DNA of 36,075 bases from Chitinophaga pinensis (GTDB taxonomy: Bacteria; Bacteroidota; Bacteroidia; SXHM01). A program made the translations under genes and the position numbers. How positions within the stretch are numbered: position 1 is the stretch's first letter; every line of letters starts with the position of its first letter. Location: positions 1 to 36,075 of the forward strand of contig CAMAVO010000009.1 of the NCBI GenBank assembly GCA_945861685.1, given 5' to 3'. This document shows positions 18,646-26,372 of this stretch, one piece after another. The notes beneath the pieces were generated by a model. That model was given only the letters and a program-made list of their open reading frames with translations, did no database searches and had not been told where the DNA came from.

Positions 18646-19710
18646 TTAACGCTCATTAATATAGCGTTCAACCAAGCGTGGCAAAGCAAAATTCTCCAGT
18701 TTGTTAAGGTTTGCTTTTATCAGGTTTTTATTCTTTAAAGGCTTCTGAATTTCAATTTCAATAAAACGTGCATGAAGGTGCTGATGCGACAAAATATGTT
18801 TGTAGGATTTTGAAACGGAACGTACATGAAATTTAGTTGCCTCTAAAATTATTTTCAATTCAGATGAACTTAAAATTTCGGTTTCAGTGGCTTTGTCTTT
18901 TGTTTCTATTAAGGGGAAATCATACAGGCCTTTCCAGATGTCTTTTTCTCTGCGTTGGTTCAGGTAAACGGTATTTTTATAATGAATAACCAAGTAATTG
19001 AAATGTCGTGCTCTTACTGCTGTTTTTTTTGATTTTACAGGAAGGCATTCAATCTGTTTTTCAGCAAACGCATAACATGAATTTTGCAAAGGACAAATAG
19101 TGCAATCAGGATTTACGGGTTTGCATTGAATAGCCCCGAACTCCATCACCGCCTGATTATATGAGCCGGGATTTTTCTCGTCAATTAATTGATTGGCAAG
19201 TTTTGAAAATTTCTTTTTGCCTTCGGTGCTGTCAATAGCATCTTTAATTCCAAAGTAGCGCGAAAGCAGGCGGTAAACATTACCATCTACCACCGCATGC
19301 GGAAGTTCAAACGCTAATGAAGCAATGGCTGCTGCGGTGTAAGCTCCCACACCTTTCAGTTTAAGCAATTCATTGTAATCGGCAGGGAATTTTCCTTTGT
19401 GGATTTCGGTAACCTGTTTTGCTGTAGTATGCAGGTTTCTTGCTCTGGAATAATAGCCAAGCCCCTGCCACAGTTTTAATACTTTGTTTTCATCTGCTTT
19501 TGCAAGGCTTTTCACATCCGGAAAGTTTTTCGCGAAGGCTATATAATAAGGCATTCCCTGATCAACGCGTGTTTGCTGCAAAATAATTTCTGAAAGCCAA
19601 ATAAGGTAAGGGTCGTTGGTTTTGCGCCAGGGAAGGTCGCGCTTATTGGCGTTGTACCATTTTATAAGGGTTTTGCCAAAGGCAGAGGTGTCTTGTTTTT
19701 TGGGAGGCAT
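18646..19710 (-). CDS. mutY: A/G-specific adenine glycosylase
   Basis: 'DLPWRKTNDPYLIWLSEIILQQTRVDQG', HhH 'LLKLKGVGAYTAAAIASLAF', 4Fe-4S 'CKPVNPDCTICPLQNSC'. Confidence 0.97.
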   Translation of the reverse strand: MPPKKQDTSAFGKTLIKWYNANKRDLPWRKTNDPYLIWLSEIILQQTRVDQGMPYYIAFAKNFPDVKSLAKADENKVLKLWQGLGYYSRARNLHTTAKQVTEIHKGKFPADYNELLKLKGVGAYTAAAIASLAFELPHAVVDGNVYRLLSRYFGIKDAIDSTEGKKKFSKLANQLIDEKNPGSYNQAVMEFGAIQCKPVNPDCTICPLQNSCYAFAEKQIECLPVKSKKTAVRARHFNYLVIHYKNTVYLNQRREKDIWKGLYDFPLIETKDKATETEILSSSELKIILEATKFHVRSVSKSYKHILSHQHLHARFIEIEIQKPLKNKNLIKANLNKLENFALPRLVERYINER

Positions 19711-19782
19711 AAGGGGATGCGAAAGTATTTAAATCTGTGAATCTGTGGCAAAAACAACATTTCGGTATTTCAAAATAATAAA

Positions 19783-19790
19783 TACCTTTG
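19783..19790 (+). promoter_or_regulatory. Bacteroidetes-type -7 box TACCTTTG upstream of the HU gene
   Basis: TAnnTTTG followed by CAGCCCTTTAAAAATTAC, closely similar to the rpmH leader. Confidence 0.55.
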
Positions 19791-19846
19791 CAGCCCTTTA
19801 AAAATTACTCACACAACATAATTAATTAAAACACAACAACAAACGT

Positions 19847-20143
19847 ATGACTAAAGCAGAGATTGTAAACGAGATTGCAGGTAAAACAAATATTGAGAAA
19901 GCAACAGTTCAAACAGTGGTTGAAGCATTTATGAAATCTGTTAGAACTTCTATGACAGGCGGAACAAATGTTTACCTCAGAGGTTTCGGCAGCTTTATTG
20001 TAAAGAAAAGAGCACAAAAAACAGGCAGAATTATCTCTAAAAACACTACAGTTATTATTCCTGAGCATTATATCCCTGCATTTAAACCGGCAAAAACTTT
20101 TGCTGATAAAGTGAAGAAAAACGTTAAAGTAACAGGAAAATAA
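19847..20143 (+). CDS. HU/IHF family DNA-binding protein
   Basis: 'MTKAEIVNEIAGKTNIEKATVQTVVEAFMKSVRTSMTGGTNVYLRGFGSFIVKKRAQKTGRI'. Confidence 0.96.
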   Translation: MTKAEIVNEIAGKTNIEKATVQTVVEAFMKSVRTSMTGGTNVYLRGFGSFIVKKRAQKTGRIISKNTTVIIPEHYIPAFKPAKTFADKVKKNVKVTGK

Positions 20144-20193
20144 TTCCCCTTTTTAAATTCATTTAACCTAGCGTTAGTATATAAGATTTAGAG

Positions 20194-21036
20194 TTGACAA
20201 CCAAGTGGCAAATAGTAGCATTGACAAGCGTAGCTGCGCTTGGCGCGGTAATTTACTTTGCCGACAAAGTGCCTGCTAAAGATTCTGCTGAACATAAGCA
20301 TGAAGAAGCCGCAGTGGTTGGAAAAATTGACTTTCTTTCAGAAGCTAAAAAGCTGACATCTGGTCCAGAATCAGAAGCGGTTGCACAACTTGAAAATCTT
20401 GCTGCTGCTGCCCGTAATAAGGAGCAGAAAATTCAGTTACTTGATTCACTTGTAAAACTTTGGGACGACAATCGTAAACCAACAGCTTCAGCTGTTGTAA
20501 GCGAGAATTTGGCTGAAGCCAGCGGCAAAGCAAGTGATTGGTATGCTGCTGCCGACAGGTATATGATGGCAACCCGTTTTGTAAAAGACGAAGCACAGAA
20601 AAAGCAATTGTATGAAAGCGCCACAGCAGCTTTTGAAAAAACGTTGCAATTAGAACCTGGAAACCTGGATGCTAAAGCAGGTCTCGGAGTTTCTTTAGTT
20701 GAAAGCGCAGGACTTACCGGACAGCCACCTATGAAAGGAATTGGCTTGCTGCGTGAAGTAGTTGCGAAAGATTCAACACACATTAATGCCCAGCTTAACC
20801 TCGGTTATTTCGCCATTCAAAGCGGTCAGTTCGACAAAGCGCTTGCCCGTTTTGAAACCGTAAAAAGAGTAAAATCCGAGTTTATAGAAGTGAACCTTTA
20901 TATTGCCGACACTTATGAGAAAATGGGAAACAATAAAGAGGCAATAAAAAATCTTGAGGTGTATAAATCCAAACTCAGCGATCCTGTGCTTGTTGTTGAG
21001 GTGGATAAATACATTAATGAACTTAAAAGTAAATAA
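20194..21036 (+). CDS. Tetratricopeptide repeat protein, membrane-anchored (TTG start)
   Basis: N-terminal TM; TPR-like 'AFEKTLQLEPGNLDAKAGLGVSLVE', 'INAQLNLGYFAIQSGQFDKALARFETV'. Confidence 0.88.
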   Translation: MTTKWQIVALTSVAALGAVIYFADKVPAKDSAEHKHEEAAVVGKIDFLSEAKKLTSGPESEAVAQLENLAAAARNKEQKIQLLDSLVKLWDDNRKPTASAVVSENLAEASGKASDWYAAADRYMMATRFVKDEAQKKQLYESATAAFEKTLQLEPGNLDAKAGLGVSLVESAGLTGQPPMKGIGLLREVVAKDSTHINAQLNLGYFAIQSGQFDKALARFETVKRVKSEFIEVNLYIADTYEKMGNNKEAIKNLEVYKSKLSDPVLVVEVDKYINELKSK

Positions 21037-21102
21037 GCACAAAGAAATTTAACGCCAAGCAGCAATGTGAGGCAAATGTTTAACAATTAAAAAAATAATA
21101 GC

Positions 21103-21198
21103 ATGCCAAGCGGTAAAAAAAGAAAAAGGCATAAAATGGCCACCCACAAACGTAAAAAACGTTTGAGAAAAAACAGACATAAGAAGAAAGGTAAATAG
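21103..21198 (+). CDS. 31-aa AURKAIP1/COX24-domain (mS38/bS22-like) ribosome-associated mini-protein (not in ORF track)
   Basis: MPSGKKRKRHKMATHKRKKRLRKNRHKKKGK, the recognisable Bacteroidetes COX24-domain sequence. Confidence 0.9.
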   Translation: MPSGKKRKRHKMATHKRKKRLRKNRHKKKGK

Positions 21199-21231
21199 TC
21201 TGTAATTTACCCTGGCAGGGGATTTCCCCGC

Positions 21232-21273
21232 ACACTCTTCTCTGTTGCATACTCTGCACACAGGGAAGAGTGT
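21232..21273 (+). promoter_or_regulatory. Long hairpin in the RNase E/G 5' leader (or terminator of the mini-protein gene)
   Basis: ACACTCTTCTCTGT...ACAGGGAAGAGTGT, 13/14 complementary arms; stem extendable via TGCA/TGCA with one bulged C. Confidence 0.7.
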
Positions 21274-21296
21274 ATTTACTTATTTAATCTTATTCT

Positions 21297-22847
21297 GTGA
21301 ATTACGATCTTGTAATATCATCGTCTTCGTCTGAAGCTGTAATAGCTTTGCTGAAAGACAAACAGCTGGTTGAGTTGCATAAGCAGCGCAGCAGCAACAA
21401 TTTTTCCGTGGGCGATATTTACCTTGGTAAGGTGAAGAAAATTATGCCCGGACTGAATGCCGCATTTGTAAATATCGGCTACGAAAAGGATGCGTTTCTG
21501 CATTACTTGGATTTAGGGCCGCAGATGAATTCGTTCGTCAAGTTTACCCAACAGGTTCAGTCGGGAAAGCAAAACAGTTCAAGGCTGGATTATGTGCGCC
21601 CTGAAAAAGACATTAACAAAGGCGGTAAAATTGATGACATTGTAAAAAGTGGTCAGCAAATTTTGGTGCAGGTTGCTAAAGAACCAATTTCAACAAAAGG
21701 TCCGCGCATAACTTCAGAGATTTCAATTGCAGGACGATACATTGTTTTGTTACCTTTTAACGATAAAGTTTCTGTTTCTCAGAAAATAAAAAGTTCGGAA
21801 GAAAGGGATCGTCTGAAAAAAATCATCAGCGATATTAAGCCTAAGAATTTCGGTGTTATTATCCGTACAGTTGCCGAGCATAAAAAGTTAGAAGAATTGG
21901 ATGCCGACATGAAGGATCTGATGATTAAATGGAATACTTGCTTTGAGCAACTGAAAAAAGCAAATGCTCCACAACGTGTGTTGGGTGAACTTGATCGTAC
22001 TTCAGCTTTGCTTCGCGATATTCTGAATCCTGATTTTAACAACATCTATACTGACGACCCGAAAGTTTTGGAGGAAGTGAAAAGTTATCTTCACGCTAAA
22101 GCCCCCGAAAAAGAAAGTATTGCAAAGTTATATACTGGCAAGTCTTCAATTTTTGAGCATTTCGGAATTGAAAAACAGATAAAAGCATCTTTCGGAAAAA
22201 CGGTAACATTCAAGAGTGGTGCTTACTTGGTGATTGAACATACAGAAGCGTTGCACGTAATTGATGTGAACAGTGGACACCGTGCAAAATCCGATAATGA
22301 TCAGGAAACTAATGCTCTTGATTGCAACCTAGAAGCTGCAAAAGAAATTGCACGCCAATTGCGTTTACGTGATATGGGCGGTATTATAGTTGTAGATTTT
22401 ATTGACCTTCATAAAGCCGACAACCGCAAACTTCTTTTTGAGAAGATGCGAGACGAAATGCAGGATGATAAGGCAAAACATAACATTCTTCCTCCTACAA
22501 AATTTGGTTTGGTGCAAATTACGCGTCAGCGTGTTCGTCCTGAAATGAATATTGAAACGGTTGAAAAATGCCCTGCCTGCGGTGGAACGGGTGAAATTGC
22601 AGCAACTGTTCTCTTTACTGACGAAATAGAAAACAATATGCGTTTCATTTTACAGGAGCAGAATGAGCAAATGGTTACCATCAGCGTTCATCCATATGTT
22701 GAAGCTTATTTGACCAAAGGGATATTTTCTATCCGCTGGAAATGGCAACGCAAATACAAGAAAAAAATTAAAGTGGAAAGTTCAAATGCTTATCACTTTC
22801 TGGAGTATCATTTTCTCAATGCTGCCGGAGAAGAGATAAAATTGTAA
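21297..22847 (+). CDS. rng: Ribonuclease E/G family (GTG start)
   Basis: 'VGDIYLGKVKKIMPGLNAAFVNIGYEKDAFLHYLDLGP' S1 domain, 'ALHVIDVNSGHRA', 'RDMGGIIVVDFIDL', 'ITRQRVRPEMN...CPACGGTG'. Confidence 0.96.
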   Translation: MNYDLVISSSSSEAVIALLKDKQLVELHKQRSSNNFSVGDIYLGKVKKIMPGLNAAFVNIGYEKDAFLHYLDLGPQMNSFVKFTQQVQSGKQNSSRLDYVRPEKDINKGGKIDDIVKSGQQILVQVAKEPISTKGPRITSEISIAGRYIVLLPFNDKVSVSQKIKSSEERDRLKKIISDIKPKNFGVIIRTVAEHKKLEELDADMKDLMIKWNTCFEQLKKANAPQRVLGELDRTSALLRDILNPDFNNIYTDDPKVLEEVKSYLHAKAPEKESIAKLYTGKSSIFEHFGIEKQIKASFGKTVTFKSGAYLVIEHTEALHVIDVNSGHRAKSDNDQETNALDCNLEAAKEIARQLRLRDMGGIIVVDFIDLHKADNRKLLFEKMRDEMQDDKAKHNILPPTKFGLVQITRQRVRPEMNIETVEKCPACGGTGEIAATVLFTDEIENNMRFILQEQNEQMVTISVHPYVEAYLTKGIFSIRWKWQRKYKKKIKVESSNAYHFLEYHFLNAAGEEIKL

Positions 22848-22850
22848 TTT

Positions 22851-22875
22851 TCTTTGCGCCTTTGCGTGATAAATA
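22851..22875 (+). repeat. Dispersed element TCTTTGCGCCTTTGCGTGATAAATA
   Basis: Same family as 5479-5510; ends 1-2 nt before the trmB start codon. Confidence 0.65.
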
Positions 22876-22876
22876 A

Positions 22877-23584
22877 ATGTCAAAAGGAAAGCTCGAAAAA
22901 TTTGCTGAGATTGGAACATTTCCTAATGTTTTTCAATTGCCTTCTTTACATAATTCTGAAGACTTCAGTCTGAAAGGGAAATGGCATAAAGAGTATTTCG
23001 AAAATGACAATCCTCTTGTTTTGGAGTTAGGTTGTGGCAAAGGTGAATACACCGTTGGTCTTGCAGAAAAATTTCCGAATAAAAATTTTATTGGGGTTGA
23101 TATAAAAGGTGCACGCTTGTGGCGCGGAAGCAAAACTGCTTTTGACAACAAGATGAACAATGTGGCTTTTGTCCGCACCCGCATTGATCACATTGAAAAG
23201 GTTTTTGCCCAAGGTGAGGTGGATGAAATCTGGGTCACTTTTCCAGACCCTCAGCCACAAAAAACACGAGAACGCAAACGCTTGACCTCACCTGTTTTTT
23301 TGAAACGATACGCGAATATTCTGAAACCTGGAGGAATTGTAAATCTTAAAACAGACAATTTTCCTCTCTATGATTATTCAAAAGAGGTTGCTCAGGAATT
23401 GAAACTTGAACTACTTGCTGCCACTGCTGATTTATATAAATCAATTGAAAAGGCAGATGATGCTTATGTCAGCAAAAATGCAGAACTTTTGCAGATAAAA
23501 ACCTATTACGAAAAAATGTTTTTGGAGCAGGGTTTGAAGATTAACTATCTTAGTTTCAAAATTTCTGCATTGCAAAATGGCTGA
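22877..23584 (+). CDS. trmB: tRNA (guanine(46)-N(7))-methyltransferase
   Basis: 'LELGCGKGEYTVGLAEKFPNKNFIGVDIKGARLWRG', 'VTFPDPQPQKTRERKRLTSPVFL'. Confidence 0.95.
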   Translation: MSKGKLEKFAEIGTFPNVFQLPSLHNSEDFSLKGKWHKEYFENDNPLVLELGCGKGEYTVGLAEKFPNKNFIGVDIKGARLWRGSKTAFDNKMNNVAFVRTRIDHIEKVFAQGEVDEIWVTFPDPQPQKTRERKRLTSPVFLKRYANILKPGGIVNLKTDNFPLYDYSKEVAQELKLELLAATADLYKSIEKADDAYVSKNAELLQIKTYYEKMFLEQGLKINYLSFKISALQNG

Positions 23585-23927
23585 TACCCAAAAGCACCAA
23601 TCATTTTTTGAAGATGTTTATGCTGTTACCCGATTAATTCCTAAAGGAAGAGTAACTTCTTACGGAGCAATTGCACGTTACCTCGGCACGGGAAAGAGTT
23701 CACGAATGGTAGGCTGGGCAATGAATAATGCAGGTTCTCAGAAACCTAGAGTTCCTGCACATCGTGTGGTAAACCGTAACGGTTTGCTCACAGGAAAACA
23801 CAATTTCGGGCATCCCGATTTGATGAAACAACTGCTGGAAAATGAAGGAATAAAAGTGGTGGAAGACAAAGTGGAAAACTTTGAAATGCTTTATTGGGAT
23901 CCAATGAAGGAGTTAGGCTTGGATTAA
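23577..23927 (+). CDS. Alkyltransferase-like (ATL) MGMT-family protein lacking the active-site Cys
   Basis: 'IPKGRVTSYGAIARYLGTGKSSRMVGWAMN' with 'VPAHRVVNRNG' in place of PCHRV. Confidence 0.92.
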   Translation: MADTQKHQSFFEDVYAVTRLIPKGRVTSYGAIARYLGTGKSSRMVGWAMNNAGSQKPRVPAHRVVNRNGLLTGKHNFGHPDLMKQLLENEGIKVVEDKVENFEMLYWDPMKELGLD

Positions 23928-25099
23928 GAATAAAAGTACTTCTTCAGCTTCAGAAACTTCAGCTCAAAAAAGTAATAACTGAGGTATGCAGCAGGAATTA
24001 TAATAATTAATGCCACCGCAGGTTTTATAAGTAGAAACCATCCAACACTATCCTGCAAATTCAGCAATTCTAAAACCCTTCCGCCAATCAGAATGCCTAT
24101 TTCGTGGAAGCAGAAAAGCCCGTAAGAGATTAAACCCAAAAAGCTGAATAACTTAAGCCTTCCGAATTTTATCCATGAGTTTTTGCAGAAGTTTTGTTCG
24201 AAAATGAAGAAAGCGAGGAGTAGAGCGAAAACTAGTTTTTCAATAATCAAGTTTACAATGCTCGGCAATAGATTATTTTCAAAAATAGGTTTGTAAAAAA
24301 TCAGACAAATCCAGAATAAACTATAAATGATTGCAATTTTATTTTTACTCAAATCTTCAAGGAAATAGAAAATACGTTCCCCTCTCCCTCGGAGAGGGGT
24401 TAGGGGTGAGGCTTGGAATGAGATGAATGCAAATAAAGCTCCCATTGCAATATCGCCAAGTAAGAAAAGTGTATGGTACCACAAAATATACTGGTCATTT
24501 TCTTTTACACCAAAAAGGTAAAAAGTTGAAACCGCAAAGACAATCATCAGCAACGGAAACAACCACTTAATTCTGAAACTGAAAAGTAGCAGTAAGAAAG
24601 GCCAGAAAATATAGAACTGCTCCTCCACCGAAACGCTCCATAATACGCTGATGATTGGCGATTGTGTAAAGCCATGTTCAATCAGGTAGAAATTACCAAC
24701 GAAGAATATGAAGTAAATGGGGTTGGCGGTTTCCTGAAAAGGTTCGTTCAGCAAATCTTTTGCAAAAGGTACTAATACAAAACCGATTAAAAGTGTCAGA
24801 AAATAAAGAGGCCAGATACGTAAGGCACGTCTTACATAATACATAATAGGGCTGAACCTTCCGCTGCTGTTCCGTTCTTCCAGAATAACCCAGGTATTGA
24901 TATAACTAGAAAGTACAAAGGCAAAACTAAATCCCGTTTTTCCAAAAATGTAGATGTAGTGCTTTACCCATCCGTAAACTTCGTCTTGTTTCAGTATTTC
25001 GCTTTCCGTATCCAACGCATGACCAAAAAAAATGAAGAAAAACGACACGAAACGCAGTGCGTCAAGGTTTTCGAAGTATCGTTTTTTGTTTAAGTCCAT
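23924..25099 (-). CDS. Acyltransferase family 3 (OafA/OatA-like) membrane protein
   Basis: 'FENLDALRFVSFFFIFFGHA', 'LWSVSVEEQFYIFWPFLLLL', multiple TM segments. Confidence 0.9.
   Translation of the reverse strand: MDLNKKRYFENLDALRFVSFFFIFFGHALDTESEILKQDEVYGWVKHYIYIFGKTGFSFAFVLSSYINTWVILEERNSSGRFSPIMYYVRRALRIWPLYFLTLLIGFVLVPFAKDLLNEPFQETANPIYFIFFVGNFYLIEHGFTQSPIISVLWSVSVEEQFYIFWPFLLLLFSFRIKWLFPLLMIVFAVSTFYLFGVKENDQYILWYHTLFLLGDIAMGALFAFISFQASPLTPLRGRGERIFYFLEDLSKNKIAIIYSLFWICLIFYKPIFENNLLPSIVNLIIEKLVFALLLAFFIFEQNFCKNSWIKFGRLKLFSFLGLISYGLFCFHEIGILIGGRVLELLNLQDSVGWFLLIKPAVALIIIIPAAYLSYYFFELKFLKLKKYFYS
24378..24416. repeat. GC-rich palindromic dispersed repeat (TCCCCTCTCCctcGGAGAGGGGttaggggtgaggc) inside the acyltransferase CDS
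   Basis: TCCCCTCTCC / GGAGAGGGG dyad plus TTAGGGGTGAGGC tail; reads as 'SPLTPLRGRGE' in the protein. Confidence 0.8.
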
Positions 25100-25289
25100 A
25101 AGTGAGGATAGAACGCGGATTTACAAGAATTTAATGACGGCTATCAACAAAATACTCGATATAAGTGTTCCATTATCAAACCCAAAGTAAAAATAAATTT
25201 TCCGGTCTGCACAATAATAAATCAAAAGCCTCGTTTACGATTTTGACGCTTTCAAAATAAATCTATAAATTCACACTCTATTTAAAGTT

Positions 25290-26372
25290 ATGACATATAA
25301 TTTTCGCTCTGCAATCTTTGCTCTATTATTATCAATTACTTCCCTGTCGGTATTTGCACAGGCACCCAAATACAGTAACGAATTTCTTGCTATTGGAGTA
25401 GGTGCGCGTGCGCTTGGTATGTCGGGTGCATACATTGCGCAAAGCAATGATGTAACTTCAGGTTATTGGAATCCTGCCGGTCTTTCACAGATCAAAAACA
25501 ATTTTCAGGTAGGTTTGATGCACAGCGAATATTTTGCAGGAATTGCTAAGTATGATTACCTTGGAGTTGCAGCAAAAATTAATCCCGAAAGCACACTTGG
25601 CTTCAGCGTTATCCGTTTTGGTGTGGATGATATTCCGAACACTACGCAATTGATTGACAACAACGGGCAAATCAATTACGACCGCATTAAATCCTTTACG
25701 GCAGCTGACTATGCGTTTATCATTTCCTATGCACGTAAGTCTAAAATTGAAGGGTTGAGTTACGGAGCCAACGCAAAAATTATTTACCGTAAAGTGGGTG
25801 ATTTTGCCAGTGCTTTTGGTTTTGGTTTGGATGTGGGAGCGCAATACCAGCGCGGAACATGGAAGTTTGCGGCAATGGGTCGCGACATCACTTCTACATT
25901 TAACGCATGGAGTTATAGTCTTGATGAAACTACTAAACAGGTTTTTCTGCAAACAGGAAACGAAATCCCATCTAATTCATTGGAAGTTACCTTGCCAAAA
26001 TTAATTCTTGGCGTTGGAAAACAATTCACCATTTACAAGAAATTTACCACCTACGTAGAAACTAATCTTGACTTTACTTTTGACGGAAGGAGAAATGTTG
26101 CTATTGGTGGAGACCCTATCAGCATTGACCCTAAATTCGGTTTGCAATTAGCTTATTCTGATTTTATTTTTGTGCGCGGTGGAGTTGGAAACATACAACA
26201 AGTACTGGATATTGACGGAAAGAAAGTAACTACTATTCAGCCAAATATAGGTGTTGGTATCCGCATTAAGAACTTTACTATTGATTACGCGTTAGCTAAT
26301 GTAGGACAAAGTGTTGGTCTGCTTTCGAATGTGTTTTCGCTAAGATTTGATTTCACAAAAAAGGAAAAATAA
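25290..26372 (+). CDS. PorV/PorQ-family T9SS outer-membrane protein
   Basis: 'YSNEFLAIGVGARALGMSGAYIAQSNDVTSGYWNPAGLSQI' and position directly before a PorU2-like gene. Confidence 0.88.
   Translation: MTYNFRSAIFALLLSITSLSVFAQAPKYSNEFLAIGVGARALGMSGAYIAQSNDVTSGYWNPAGLSQIKNNFQVGLMHSEYFAGIAKYDYLGVAAKINPESTLGFSVIRFGVDDIPNTTQLIDNNGQINYDRIKSFTAADYAFIISYARKSKIEGLSYGANAKIIYRKVGDFASAFGFGLDVGAQYQRGTWKFAAMGRDITSTFNAWSYSLDETTKQVFLQTGNEIPSNSLEVTLPKLILGVGKQFTIYKKFTTYVETNLDFTFDGRRNVAIGGDPISIDPKFGLQLAYSDFIFVRGGVGNIQQVLDIDGKKVTTIQPNIGVGIRIKNFTIDYALANVGQSVGLLSNVFSLRFDFTKKEK

Noticed and set aside
16199-19710. gldD-gldE-ssb-mutY cluster as an unusual system
   Set aside because: Known conserved synteny in Bacteroidetes.
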